Under the pieces are notes generated by a model. It saw only the letters and a list, made by a program, of their open reading frames with translations, had not been told where the DNA came from and searched no databases. From contig AP019005.1 in assembly GCA_003945285.1 (NCBI GenBank), positions 186,001 through 250,000 on the forward strand: 64,000 bases of DNA, given 5' to 3'. The position numbers and the translations under genes are program-made. Below are positions 35,196 to 43,788 of the stretch, one piece after another (the first letter of the stretch is position 1; each line of letters starts with the position of its first letter). Origin of the DNA: Hydrogenimonas sp. Lineage in GTDB: Bacteria; Campylobacterota; Campylobacteria; Campylobacterales; Hydrogenimonadaceae.

Positions 35196-36146
35196 GTGGG
35201 CAAGCTTGGACGCTATTTCTGGCCGAAGACGGCTCTTCTGTTTTACGTTATGGAGGAGACGATATTCTCCGCATTCGGTTATATCGAAGACGGAAAGTTC
35301 GATATACAGCAGAGGCGTGAATTTGAAGTGTCGAAGAGCTCCGGGTTTGTCGGTTGGTTCGAGGAGATAAGAGAGACCTACCCCAAAACATATCTATGTG
35401 CGATGCTCGATACCTCCAACCAGGGTGCCGTTCCGGGCTGCTCCAAAAGCGCCCTTGAGAAGTACGGTATAGATGCCGCTCTGGTACATACCCACTGCAT
35501 TGGCGGGAGCTGGATGGTATACACATCTCTTGTGGAGATGAAGTGGTTCGAACAGAGGTTCAAAGGGGTCGAATTCGATCTTCTATACTCCCCTTTCGTG
35601 CTGCTCTACAGGAAGTGTATGCCTATGCTCGACGAGAAGCCGGCACTCTTTCTGCTCCATCAGAAGGGTTTCGCGTTTCTGGCCATATTTTCTGCCGGGA
35701 AGCTCTGGTATGCCCAGGTGCTCGTCATCGGCGGCGCAGAAGAGGGCGAGAGCGGCACGGGAGGTGCGGATGAGGGCGAACCGGCGGATCTGGCTTTCGA
35801 CCTCGAGCTGATAGACGAGGAGGTGGAGTCTATCAGCGATGTGGATCTGCTTGGAGATTTCAGTGAGGAGCTCGGTGAAAAAAGCGAGGAGGATGAGTCC
35901 GCTTTCGAGCTTCTGGAGTACAATCTGAACCTTTTCGAAGAGATAAAGTCGGCACTTTCACGCTTCTACCGCGACGAGAGGTACAGCCACGATTTTATAG
36001 AGAGAGTCGTCATTTTCGATATGGACGATCTGGGGAGTGATCTCGTACGGTATATAGAGGATGAGCTTTTCATGAAGGCGAGTCTCCATACTTTCGATCC
36101 GATAGAGGTTATGGCCGAGATCGTTGCAGAAGATCTGGAGAGCTGA
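35196..36146 (+). CDS. GspL/PilM-like cytoplasmic protein of a reduced pilus/secretion platform (tentative)
   Basis: A 316-residue protein with no membrane segment. Residues ~1-180 have beta-alpha repeats and the stretch PALFLLHQKGFAFLAIFSAGKLWYAQVL, which resembles the divergent actin-like fold of GspL/PilM. An acidic linker (~185-240) and a further helical domain (NLFEEIKSALSRFYRDERYS) follow. The ATP-binding loops of PilM are not evident. GTG at 35196 is chosen since AAAGG lies six bases before it; TTG at 35190 is adjacent. It directly abuts a PilN-like and then a PilO-like gene. Confidence 0.55.
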   Translation: MGKLGRYFWPKTALLFYVMEETIFSAFGYIEDGKFDIQQRREFEVSKSSGFVGWFEEIRETYPKTYLCAMLDTSNQGAVPGCSKSALEKYGIDAALVHTHCIGGSWMVYTSLVEMKWFEQRFKGVEFDLLYSPFVLLYRKCMPMLDEKPALFLLHQKGFAFLAIFSAGKLWYAQVLVIGGAEEGESGTGGADEGEPADLAFDLELIDEEVESISDVDLLGDFSEELGEKSEEDESAFELLEYNLNLFEEIKSALSRFYRDERYSHDFIERVVIFDMDDLGSDLVRYIEDELFMKASLHTFDPIEVMAEIVAEDLES

Positions 36147-36674
36147 ATGAGTTACAGTTTTATAAAGCCCAAAAGAAAGCCCAGGTTTGACTCTGAGAGC
36201 AGAATGATCCTGATATTTCTGACGGTGACCCTTTTGCTTGTTTTCGGTTTTACCGCCTATATTCTTCTGAAAAAAAGGTCTATGCAGAGCGATATCGTCT
36301 CCATGCGTGAGCGTACCGCCTCTTTCCATCTGAAAAGCAGAGAGTTCAAAGAGGAGATATCCCGTATAGAGCGTCTCGTTCGCAAATATGACACCATAAG
36401 CACCAACAACACCCTTATGAAAGAGAGTATTCAAAATCTCTTCGACCTGGTACCGGACCAGATCACGCTGACCAAAGCGATACTGGACAGAAACGGGCTG
36501 GTCCTCTACGGCGTGACTCCCTCAAAGGATGTATACAACTATCTTCTGCTTGCACCGCTCAAGTCGGTGTTCCAGAGAAACGTTACGACATTCTACCCTC
36601 TTGAAAACGGCTGGTGGCGTTTCGTTTCTGTCAACGAGGGCAGCATAGAGGCTGGAAGCGAGGTGGAGGAGTGA
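36147..36674 (+). CDS. PilN-like bitopic inner-membrane protein
   Basis: A 175-residue protein: short basic cytoplasmic tail, one membrane helix (MILIFLTVTLLLVFGFTAYILL), a coiled coil (SMRERTASFHLKSREF...), and a ferredoxin-like domain (DQITLTKAILDRNGLVLYGV, TPSKDVYNYLLLAPLKSVF). This is the plan of PilN/GspL-C. It starts on the base after the previous stop and overlaps the next gene by GTGA. Assignment is from architecture and motif, not from strong identity. Confidence 0.62.
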   Translation: MSYSFIKPKRKPRFDSESRMILIFLTVTLLLVFGFTAYILLKKRSMQSDIVSMRERTASFHLKSREFKEEISRIERLVRKYDTISTNNTLMKESIQNLFDLVPDQITLTKAILDRNGLVLYGVTPSKDVYNYLLLAPLKSVFQRNVTTFYPLENGWWRFVSVNEGSIEAGSEVEE

Positions 36675-37249
36675 GTCTCAAAGAGGTGCGCCTGATACGG
36701 ATGCTGATATGGATACTTCTCTACCTGGTCGTTCTTTTTGTGCTGATATTCGCACTTGTCATTCCGTCGGTGAAGGAGTACAAGCGGATAAACGGTGCGT
36801 ATATCCAGGGCAAAGCGGAGTATATGGCCGCACAGCAGGAGTATGACGAGATATACGAGAGGCTGAAACATCTTCAGAGCAGACATAGAAAAGTTACCGA
36901 AGCTTTCGAAAACCGGTGGGATGAAAAGCTCTTTATGGAGAGTGCGAGAAAGTTTTTCAAAAAGGCCGATTTGAAACCGGTCGACATAAACCTCTCCGAC
37001 CCATACTTCAAAATCTATGAGCTCAATGCGATGACGAAGATGGAGTCTCCGCAGAACTTCTACCGTTTTCTGGATGCCCTCCCATCCCTTCCGTATGTGA
37101 TAGAGGCTGATTTCCCTATAGCGTTCCGTGCGGCAAAAGGGGAGATAGAGGGGGTTTTCAGAATCAAGGTCTATGAGGAGAAGAGAGCCGAAGATCAGAA
37201 CGGAAGCGACGATAACATCTCTTCGTCGGCTCCGCAGGAGAGTAGATAG
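36671..37249 (+). CDS. PilO-like bitopic inner-membrane protein
   Basis: A 192-residue protein with a membrane helix (LIWILLYLVVLFVLIFALVI), a coiled coil up to about residue 75, and an alpha/beta domain with ESPQNFYRFLDALPSLPYVIEADFPI, which recalls PilO/GspM. GTG at 36671 overlaps the previous stop (GTGA). The last 55 bases overlap the end of convergent tilS, a rather long tail-to-tail overlap. With its two upstream partners it may form an inner-membrane assembly platform; which machine it serves is unknown. Confidence 0.62.
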   Translation: MSLKEVRLIRMLIWILLYLVVLFVLIFALVIPSVKEYKRINGAYIQGKAEYMAAQQEYDEIYERLKHLQSRHRKVTEAFENRWDEKLFMESARKFFKKADLKPVDINLSDPYFKIYELNAMTKMESPQNFYRFLDALPSLPYVIEADFPIAFRAAKGEIEGVFRIKVYEEKRAEDQNGSDDNISSSAPQESR

Positions 37250-38187
37250 GGGCGTACCTTGGGGGGTATTTTCAGCCTGCGGCACAGCTCTTTGAAATCT
37301 TTCGGCATCTTCTCCAGGGAGTAGGGTGCTATCCATATGCCCGGACCGGATATATCCACGGCCCACTCACCGCCTACAACAACCGACCTCTGTTTCAGAA
37401 TCTCCTCCTTTTGCGCCGCCGAGAGCAGGTATCCGCTCTTCTTGAGATAGCTGTCGATAAGGCGGAGGGCCGCGGCTTCGTCATCCGGTTTTCTGAGTAG
37501 TACCGCACGTCCGCACCTGAAGAGCTCTTCACCTTTTTGCGCAAGGATCTCCTTGTCTTTGAGCATGTAGCGGAAGCTCCTGGCCACCCCGTCGGCACAC
37601 TCTCTCATCAGAAAAGAGGCCGCCTCTTTTCTGAATCTGTTTCTGGTATATTTCGGGCTGAGGTTCGATTCGTCGAAGAAGTATTTTATTCCTCTCTCTT
37701 CGAGATAGTCCAAAAGCCTCTTTTTGGGTGTAAAAAGGAGCGGTCTGACCAGGAAATACCCCTCTCTCTCCTCCACCGGCCGCATACCGACGAACTCGAC
37801 CGTTCCGCACCCTTTGCATAGCTGCATCAGTCCCCATTCGAGCATATCGTCGAGCTGGTGGGCGGTGATCAGGTTTTCATACCCCTCTTCACGAATGATT
37901 TTTTCGAAAAACCTATAGCGCTCCTCCCGTGCGCGGCGTTCGAAGTCTGATGTAGAGAGGGAGCACCTGTGCAGGTAGAGCCTCCTGTTGTCCCTTGCCG
38001 CCAGCTCTTTGGCGTAGTTCTCCTCTTCTACGCTCTGAGCCCTGCTGCAGTAGTTGACCGTCGCTATATCGAAATCTGTCTTCAGCTCTTTGAGTAGATG
38101 GTAGAGTGCGGTAGAGTCTACACCGCCGGAGAAGGCCAGCAGGCTCTTTCTCCCCCGAATCCGCTCGAGAGCCTCTCCGTCAAGCAT
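37195..38187 (-). CDS. tilS: tRNA(Ile)-lysidine synthase
   Basis: A 330-residue N-type ATP pyrophosphatase that modifies C34 of tRNA-Ile(CAU). The PP-loop LLAFSGGVDSTALYH opens the protein; ITAHQLDDMLEWGLMQLCKG and the later YFFDESNLSPKYTRNRFR are conserved. The long C-terminal domains of E. coli TilS are absent, as usual in this phylum. It overlaps rimO by eight bases and the PilO-like gene by 55. Confidence 0.93.
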   Translation of the reverse strand: MLDGEALERIRGRKSLLAFSGGVDSTALYHLLKELKTDFDIATVNYCSRAQSVEEENYAKELAARDNRRLYLHRCSLSTSDFERRAREERYRFFEKIIREEGYENLITAHQLDDMLEWGLMQLCKGCGTVEFVGMRPVEEREGYFLVRPLLFTPKKRLLDYLEERGIKYFFDESNLSPKYTRNRFRKEAASFLMRECADGVARSFRYMLKDKEILAQKGEELFRCGRAVLLRKPDDEAAALRLIDSYLKKSGYLLSAAQKEEILKQRSVVVGGEWAVDISGPGIWIAPYSLEKMPKDFKELCRRLKIPPKVRPYLLSCGADEEMLSSLPF

Positions 38188-39490
38188 CTACGACACGTCC
38201 TATAAGCTGGGTTCCGGCCAGCTCCGTAATCTCCACGGTATAAAGGCTTCCAAACTCCAACCCCTCTATTTCGCTCTCGTTTATCAGCAGCTCTCCGTCT
38301 ATATCCGGTGCCCAGAGCAGCGGTCTTGCGGAAAGTAGATACTCATGCTCTTCGCTCGGCCCCTCCACTATCGCTTCGACTCTCCTTCCCACCATCGCGT
38401 TCAACGAGGCTTCGGTACTCTTGGCGACCACCTTTTCGAGCGCTTCCACTCTGCGGTTTACGGTTTCTGGATCGACTTTCGGTTCAAGGTTGTACGACTC
38501 GGTCCCCTCTTCGTCCGAGTAGGCGAATATGTTCACCCTGTCGAAGCCGAACTCTTCTAAATAGTTGCGGAGTTTTTCGAAGGCCGCCTCATCTTCCGTA
38601 GGGAATCCCACTATCACACTCGTTCTCACGAAGCTCCCTTCGACACCTCTCATCGCCTTCAGAAGGTCATCTATTCTGTCACTCCCTATGCCGCGTTTCA
38701 TCTTTTTCAAAATCAGCGGGTCGATGTGCTGGATAGGCATATCGAAATAGTTCTGAAAAACCGGAGATTCCGCTATCTTGCCGATGAGTTCGAAAGATGT
38801 CGTACTTGGGTAGAGGTAGAGAATACGGGCACTCTTTACACCCTCTATCTTCTCTATCTCCCCGATCAGTTTCACGAGACCGTCTCTCATGCCCATATCG
38901 TAGAGGTAGCTGCTCGAATCCTGCGAAATGAAGCTGAAGTCGTAGAAGCCCTCTTTCACGAGACGGCCAACCTCCTTTACGACGCTCTCGAGGCTCCTGG
39001 AGTGTAGCTTTCCCTTGAATCCCGGTATCGCGCAGAAGCTGCAGGTCTGGTTGCACCCCTCCGCCAGTTTGATGTATGCGTGGGAGGTCGAACCGGTGAT
39101 TATCCTCTCCTGGTTGTCGCTAAGGAAGACGTGCGGTGTGAAACGGCTCTGTTTCGAGCTTATCAGTTCGTCGATCCTGTCGTAATCGCCCACCCCGGTG
39201 AAGATATCCACTTCGGGCATCTCCTTTTGGAGTTCGGCTTTGTACCGTTCGCTCAGGCATCCGGCCATCACCAGGACGGAGTCGCTTTTGCGGGTCTCAT
39301 GCAGCCCGAGAACGGTCCGTATGCTCTCCTCCTTCGCCGCATCTATGAAGCCGCATGTATTCACGATGATTACATCCGCTTCGTCGGGAGCATCCGTCAT
39401 ATCGAAATTTTTCAGTCGGCCGAGCATCACTTCGGTATCTACGAGATTTTTTGTACAGCCGAGTGAAACGACATGAAGTTTTCTGTTCAT
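38180..39490 (-). CDS. rimO: Ribosomal protein uS12 methylthiotransferase RimO
   Basis: A 436-residue radical SAM methylthiotransferase acting on an Asp of S12. N-terminal domain with VSLGCTKNLVDTEVMLGRL, VNTCGFIDAAKEES and VMAGCLSERY; radical SAM site CNQTCSFCAIPGFKG; C-terminal TRAM. 'SLGCTKN' and 'GCNQTCSFCAIP' separate it from MiaB. ATG at 39490 follows AGGA; an open frame to 39535 adds non-conserved residues. It heads the rimO-tilS transcript. Confidence 0.95.
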   Translation of the reverse strand: MNRKLHVVSLGCTKNLVDTEVMLGRLKNFDMTDAPDEADVIIVNTCGFIDAAKEESIRTVLGLHETRKSDSVLVMAGCLSERYKAELQKEMPEVDIFTGVGDYDRIDELISSKQSRFTPHVFLSDNQERIITGSTSHAYIKLAEGCNQTCSFCAIPGFKGKLHSRSLESVVKEVGRLVKEGFYDFSFISQDSSSYLYDMGMRDGLVKLIGEIEKIEGVKSARILYLYPSTTSFELIGKIAESPVFQNYFDMPIQHIDPLILKKMKRGIGSDRIDDLLKAMRGVEGSFVRTSVIVGFPTEDEAAFEKLRNYLEEFGFDRVNIFAYSDEEGTESYNLEPKVDPETVNRRVEALEKVVAKSTEASLNAMVGRRVEAIVEGPSEEHEYLLSARPLLWAPDIDGELLINESEIEGLEFGSLYTVEITELAGTQLIGRVVDA

Positions 39491-39614
39491 AACAATCCTA
39501 AACTTTTTTCCGAATTCTACCATAACGAAGGTCAACCCGATACGATTTTCACAATAGATTCACATCGAATACGCTAACATACCGGATACGAAAATAGGTA
39601 AAAAAGGAGGAAAA

Positions 39615-40325
39615 ATGAAAAAAATGGTTGCAGTCGGACTTCTTGGTTGCGCTCTATGGGCTGCAGACACTGCTGGGACAATGAAGCAGAGCGTGGAGCT
39701 GGGATATATCGGCTCTACGGGAAACTCGGAGAGCCAGTCTCTGAATGCCGCGTACAAAAACGACTATAGGTACGATTCGGCGACGGATATGCACCTCAAA
39801 GCGGATGTTCTGTACGGTGAGAAGAGCGGAGTCACTTCGGACGAGCGCTACAGGCTCTTCTACGATATAAACCGCTACCTTAACCGCGATCTTTTCGTAT
39901 ACGGTGAGGCTTCCGCGCTAAGAAACACGTTCGAGGGGTATAACCAGCAGTACAATCTCGGTGCCGGTATGGGCTATAACATACTTAAAGACAACAAGCA
40001 GTCTCTAAAAGGGAAGGGCGGTCTGCAGTTCAGAAGAAGCAACTACACTTCGCAGCCGCACGACAACTTCTACTATCTGAAAGGCGGCCTCGACTATCTC
40101 TACAACTTCAGTAAAACCAACCGGTTCACCGCTTCCTGGAGTGTGCTGGACAACCTCAAACGTATAAAAGATTATGAAACTGTTGTCAACCTCGGTCTTA
40201 AAATGCTGATAGTCGACCAGCTCTCATTCAGAGTGGGCTTCGAGATCAAGTACGACAACGTTCCGCCCGCCGGGAAGAAGAAGACCGATACCACCACCAC
40301 TGCCGGTATAGTCTACAGTTTTTAA
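39615..40325 (+). CDS. DUF481 family outer-membrane protein (YdiY-like)
   Basis: A 236-residue beta-barrel with a signal peptide (MVAVGLLGCALWAADT). The N-terminal VELGYIGSTGNSESQSLNAAY and a C-terminal strand TAGIVYSF fit DUF481, a family seen as salt-induced outer-membrane proteins. The AGGAGG site is strong. Its role is unknown. Next is a mechanosensitive channel, which would suit an osmotic link, but they have separate leaders. Confidence 0.85.
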   Translation: MKKMVAVGLLGCALWAADTAGTMKQSVELGYIGSTGNSESQSLNAAYKNDYRYDSATDMHLKADVLYGEKSGVTSDERYRLFYDINRYLNRDLFVYGEASALRNTFEGYNQQYNLGAGMGYNILKDNKQSLKGKGGLQFRRSNYTSQPHDNFYYLKGGLDYLYNFSKTNRFTASWSVLDNLKRIKDYETVVNLGLKMLIVDQLSFRVGFEIKYDNVPPAGKKKTDTTTTAGIVYSF

Positions 40326-40389
40326 GGGCCGACGTCCCGCTTTTTGCGTAAGGCCAGGTCAGTTACATAGCTTCGGTTAAGGGGTAAAA

Positions 40390-41223
40390 GTGGATTTCGA
40401 CTTTTTGAAAGATATAGATATAAACCATTTCATCGACCTAGGCATAACCTACGGTCTGAAGCTACTGGGTGCAGTTGCGATATTCGTTATCGGAAAGTGG
40501 ATCGCCGGGGGTTTGACGAGGAGCATAAAGAGACTTATGGAGCGCGGCAAGGTGGAGGCTACGCTCGTATCGTTCACAGGAAGTCTCGTATATGTCGTAT
40601 TGATGATCGTCGTCATCCTGGCGGCGCTCAACAATCTGGGGGTAAATACGACCTCCTTCGTCGCCATCCTGGGTGCGGCCGGCCTGGCCGTAGGTCTGGC
40701 TCTGCAGGGTACGCTCTCCAATGTCGGTGCAGCGGTCCTGCTCATACTGTTTCGACCGTTCAAGGTCGGTGACTTCGTGGAGGCCGGGGGTACGGCAGGA
40801 GTGGTTGAGGAGATAAATATGTTCTCCACCATCTTCAAAACCGGTGACAACAAAGTGGTTATCGTTCCCAACGGTGCGGTTATCGGCGGGACCATCACCA
40901 ACTACTCGGCCAAAGAGACTAGACGTGTCGACTGGACCTTCGGCATAGGTTACGACGACGATCTGAAACTGGCCAAAAAGACGCTCGAAGAGATACTGGG
41001 CGAAGATGAGCGGATTATGAAAGATCCCGCACCATTCGTCGCGGTTTCGGAACTTGCCGACAGCAGTGTCAACTTCGTATGCCGCGTCTGGGTAAAGAGC
41101 GGTGACTACTGGGGAGTCTATTTCGATACTCTTGAAAAGGTGAAGCTGGTATTCGACGAAAAGGGTATATCGATTCCCTATCCGCAGATGGATGTACATC
41201 TGGATAAACCGCAGGAGAGCTGA
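40390..41223 (+). CDS. Small-conductance mechanosensitive channel (MscS family)
   Basis: A 277-residue channel with about three membrane helices. The pore helix is Gly/Ala-rich (AAGLAVGLALQGTLSNVGAA), followed by RPFKVGDFVE and the beta domain with VIVPNGAVIGGTITNYS. Length matches E. coli MscS. GTG start with AAGGGG six bases upstream. It opens on osmotic downshock. Confidence 0.94.
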   Translation: MDFDFLKDIDINHFIDLGITYGLKLLGAVAIFVIGKWIAGGLTRSIKRLMERGKVEATLVSFTGSLVYVVLMIVVILAALNNLGVNTTSFVAILGAAGLAVGLALQGTLSNVGAAVLLILFRPFKVGDFVEAGGTAGVVEEINMFSTIFKTGDNKVVIVPNGAVIGGTITNYSAKETRRVDWTFGIGYDDDLKLAKKTLEEILGEDERIMKDPAPFVAVSELADSSVNFVCRVWVKSGDYWGVYFDTLEKVKLVFDEKGISIPYPQMDVHLDKPQES

Positions 41224-41259
41224 TGCTTCTCTTTTCTCCCCTTTTCTGGAGGAATGTCT

Positions 41260-41265
41260 TATAAT
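41260..41265 (+). promoter_or_regulatory. -10 element of modE, suggesting leaderless mRNA
   Basis: TATAAT ends seven bases before the ATG at 41272, the usual distance to a transcription start, so the mRNA may begin with the AUG. An in-frame ATG at 41254 sits one base after GGAGG, too close to use, and lies upstream of the -10. Confidence 0.45.
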
Positions 41266-41271
41266 ACCTGC

Positions 41272-42048
41272 ATGAAAATCAAAAGCAATCTCTGGTTCGA
41301 GAGCGAAGAGAGGGCCTTTTTCGGCAAAGGGCGCATCGAGCTTCTGGAGCAGATAGCCCGCTGCGGCTCCATATCGAAAGCCGCGAAAGCGATGAAGATG
41401 AGTTACAAAGCGGCATGGGATGCGGTTAACGAGATAAACTCCCTCTCCAAAGAGCCGATAGTTGTCAAAGAGACCGGCGGCAGGGGAGGCGGAGGAACCA
41501 GGCTCACGGAAAAAGGGCTTGAGTATATCCGTATCTACAAAGAGCTCGAAAAGCTGCAGAGCAGGTTCTTCGACCTCCTTGCCGAGCGGGCTGAAGATAT
41601 GGATCGTCTCGGCTCCATCGGCGGAAGGCTGACTCTTCAAACGAGTGCCAGAAACCAGTTCTCCGGGACGGTCGTAAAGATCGAGTGTACCGATGTCGAG
41701 TGCGGAGTGGAGCTTGATATCGGTGAAGAGCGGCCCATAAGAGCGCTTATAACCAGAAAGAGTGCCGAAAATATGGCGATAGAGGAGGGGATGGAGCTCT
41801 TTGCGCTGATCAAGAGCAGCTGGGTATCGATCGGGAGAGAGCCATCTGTAGACGGAAGCCTGAACTCCCTGGAGGGGAGGGTCGCCTCTTTGAGAGATGA
41901 CGGTGACTTTACAGAGACGGAGCTGCTTTTGAAGGGCGGTAGGGTCGTAGTTTCAGTAACCTCTTCAGTAGATGCCGCCGAAGGGTTGAAGGTGGGCGAA
42001 AAGGGCTACGCGGTTTTCAGCCCCTCCGATATCATTTTGGCGAGATAG
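41272..42048 (+). CDS. modE: ModE family molybdate-responsive transcriptional regulator
   Basis: A 258-residue regulator. Residues ~1-110 are the winged helix domain (RIELLEQIARCGSISKAAKAM, SYKAAWDAVNEIN, then the GRGGGGTRLTEKG wing), as in ModE. Two Mop/TOBE domains follow (NQFSGTVVKIECTDVECGV; SLEGRVASLRDDGDFTETEL), which bind oxyanion. A ModE-type operator lies 220 bases downstream, ahead of the porin-mod operon. It would repress molybdate uptake when molybdate or tungstate is plentiful. Confidence 0.92.
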   Translation: MKIKSNLWFESEERAFFGKGRIELLEQIARCGSISKAAKAMKMSYKAAWDAVNEINSLSKEPIVVKETGGRGGGGTRLTEKGLEYIRIYKELEKLQSRFFDLLAERAEDMDRLGSIGGRLTLQTSARNQFSGTVVKIECTDVECGVELDIGEERPIRALITRKSAENMAIEEGMELFALIKSSWVSIGREPSVDGSLNSLEGRVASLRDDGDFTETELLLKGGRVVVSVTSSVDAAEGLKVGEKGYAVFSPSDIILAR

Positions 42049-42230
42049 GGGATTTTCCCAAATCCCGAAATAGAGATAGAAGAACTCGTCACGATCATTG
42101 CAGCCATGCACTTCCGGGAAAATCATCGACGCACCTGACGGGTGCGCCTCAAATTTTCCCGAAACCGCTTGGCCACAAGCATCGCAACGATTTCAAACTA
42201 TTCTATTTCGAGATTTGGGATTTCCCGTTT
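42049..42230. repeat. ~180-base imperfect palindrome between modE and the mod operon
   Basis: Arms of about 85 bases pair around GCACC-TGAC-GGGTGC (42131-42146). Outer arms read CCCAAATC-C-CGAAATAGA versus the complement of TCTATTTCG-AGATTTGGG; the inner part is CCGGGAAAAT / ATTTTCCCG. No open frame with coding character. It could be a miniature transposable element, a structured RNA or a terminator complex for modE. Confidence 0.7.
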
Positions 42231-42267
42231 CGGCTAAGCTTCCATTCAGTCGGTTGGGAATAGAATT

Positions 42268-42291
42268 CGTTATATATAAAAAGATATAACG
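42268..42291 (+). promoter_or_regulatory. ModE operator at the porin-modA promoter
   Basis: A perfect inverted repeat CGTTATAT-N8-ATATAACG. E. coli ModE sites have the same half-sites and eight-base spacing. It covers a TATATAAA stretch that could be the -10, so binding would block transcription of the 42313-46487 operon. Confidence 0.85.
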
Positions 42292-42312
42292 CTATGGAGA
42301 AGGGAGAAATCT

Positions 42313-43779
42313 TTGCGGTTCGGTTTGTTTCTGGCTTCACTCACTCTCTCTGTTCCTCTGCTCTGCAGTGCAGCAGGGGAGGATACAAAAGCTCTTTTAT
42401 GTTCCAACGGTTCGGTCTGTTTTACAGAGCCGCCGGCAGATGTGCAGAGTCTCTCCCGGATTTTCGCCCAAGGGGAGTTTGTCGGGCGATTGAGAACGAA
42501 CAGCTTCTTTTACGACTACAGAGACGACTCTTATGCCGGCCGCAAGGATAACCGGGCGGTTGCCGTCGGGGGTTCGCTCATTTTCAGGTCGGCACTTTAT
42601 AGAGGCTTCGGTGCGAAAGCGGCACTATATACATCCCAGAATCCGTACCATATGGATGATGCCGATGTTGTCTACCTCAAGTCGGGTAAAGATGTAACGG
42701 ACCGGTACAGGGTTTTGAAAAACGGAGATTGGGGAATGAGTGTTCTTGCCGAAGCCTTTCTCAGGTATATGAAGGGTGGCACGCAGTTAAGAGCCGGAAG
42801 GTTGGCCTTCGACTCTCTGCTTACGGCTGCCAACGACTCCAAGATGATACCCAACACCTTCGAAGGTTACACGCTGGAAACCCCTGTTTTCGGTGACGGC
42901 TGGCTCAAGGCGGCATGGCTGGTGCGCCAGAAGCTCAGGGGCCACACCTCTTTCCACCATCTGCTCGCATACGGTGACGACCCGGCCGATCCCTACTCGA
43001 AATACAGCCAGAACGACGACTCGGCCATGCACCGCGGGCTGACACTTTCGAAACTGAATGCGCTCGGCATAAAGGATAGGCTTCTGGTTGCCGAGTATAG
43101 AGGCGGTGTCGGCAAAAGAGCCGGGGTGATGCTGAACTACAGCACGGTTCCGGACCTGCTCTCCTATGCGGCGGCGGATATCTACCTCTCCTTCCGTGCC
43201 GCCGGGGTGAAGATCTCTCCGGCGCTCAGGTATCTCAGGCAGATGGACGAGGGTGCCGGTGCCATTGGAGGCGCAAATCTAAAAGGCGACACCGCCGGAT
43301 ATGCAGACCCAGACTCGCTTGACGGCGCTCTTTACGCGGCCAGAGTCGATTTTGCGCGGGGGGATGTGTGGCGTCTGAGGGTAGGGGTGTCGTACGTGGA
43401 GGACAGGGGTGACATAGTGGCTCCCTGGCGCGGTTTCCCCACCGGCGGCTTTACGCGCGCCATGGGGCAGTACAACTGGTATGCCGACACGCAAAGCTAT
43501 ATGGTACGTGCAGATTACGACTTCGGTGAAGCCGGCATCGCAGGGGGGCTCAAGGGCACCGTAAAGTATGTGATAGAGGATTTTGACGATGCCAAACCGG
43601 GTGTCCCGGCCGATATCGATGTTGTAAATATAGATATTACGGAGAGATTCGAAGCGGTTCAGGGACTCTATGCAAGGCTGCGGATGGCGATAGGCTTTGG
43701 GAGCTCACAGGCTCAACCCGTACAGAAGCCAGACCCATCCTATTCGGAATACAGGTTCGAAGTGAACTATCTGTTTTAA
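42313..43779 (+). CDS. Outer-membrane porin in the ModE-controlled molybdate operon
   Basis: A 488-residue barrel with a signal peptide (LFLASLTLSVPLLCSAAG) and the C-terminal YRFEVNYLF. It resembles OprD-like porins of this phylum (ARAGRL-type 'LRAGRLAFDSLL', NDSKMIPNTFEGYTLE). TTG at 42313 follows AAGGGAG. Direct placement behind a ModE operator and nine bases before modA suggests that it admits molybdate or tungstate through the outer membrane. Two cysteines near the mature N-terminus (LLCSNGSVCF) are unusual for a porin. Confidence 0.82.
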   Translation: MRFGLFLASLTLSVPLLCSAAGEDTKALLCSNGSVCFTEPPADVQSLSRIFAQGEFVGRLRTNSFFYDYRDDSYAGRKDNRAVAVGGSLIFRSALYRGFGAKAALYTSQNPYHMDDADVVYLKSGKDVTDRYRVLKNGDWGMSVLAEAFLRYMKGGTQLRAGRLAFDSLLTAANDSKMIPNTFEGYTLETPVFGDGWLKAAWLVRQKLRGHTSFHHLLAYGDDPADPYSKYSQNDDSAMHRGLTLSKLNALGIKDRLLVAEYRGGVGKRAGVMLNYSTVPDLLSYAAADIYLSFRAAGVKISPALRYLRQMDEGAGAIGGANLKGDTAGYADPDSLDGALYAARVDFARGDVWRLRVGVSYVEDRGDIVAPWRGFPTGGFTRAMGQYNWYADTQSYMVRADYDFGEAGIAGGLKGTVKYVIEDFDDAKPGVPADIDVVNIDITERFEAVQGLYARLRMAIGFGSSQAQPVQKPDPSYSEYRFEVNYLF

Positions 43780-43788
43780 AGGATCGGC

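Noticed and set aside
42049-42230. Integron attC site or insertion-sequence remnant
   Set aside because: No attC core sites, no integrase or transposase fragment, and no target duplication could be recognised; left as an unexplained palindrome.
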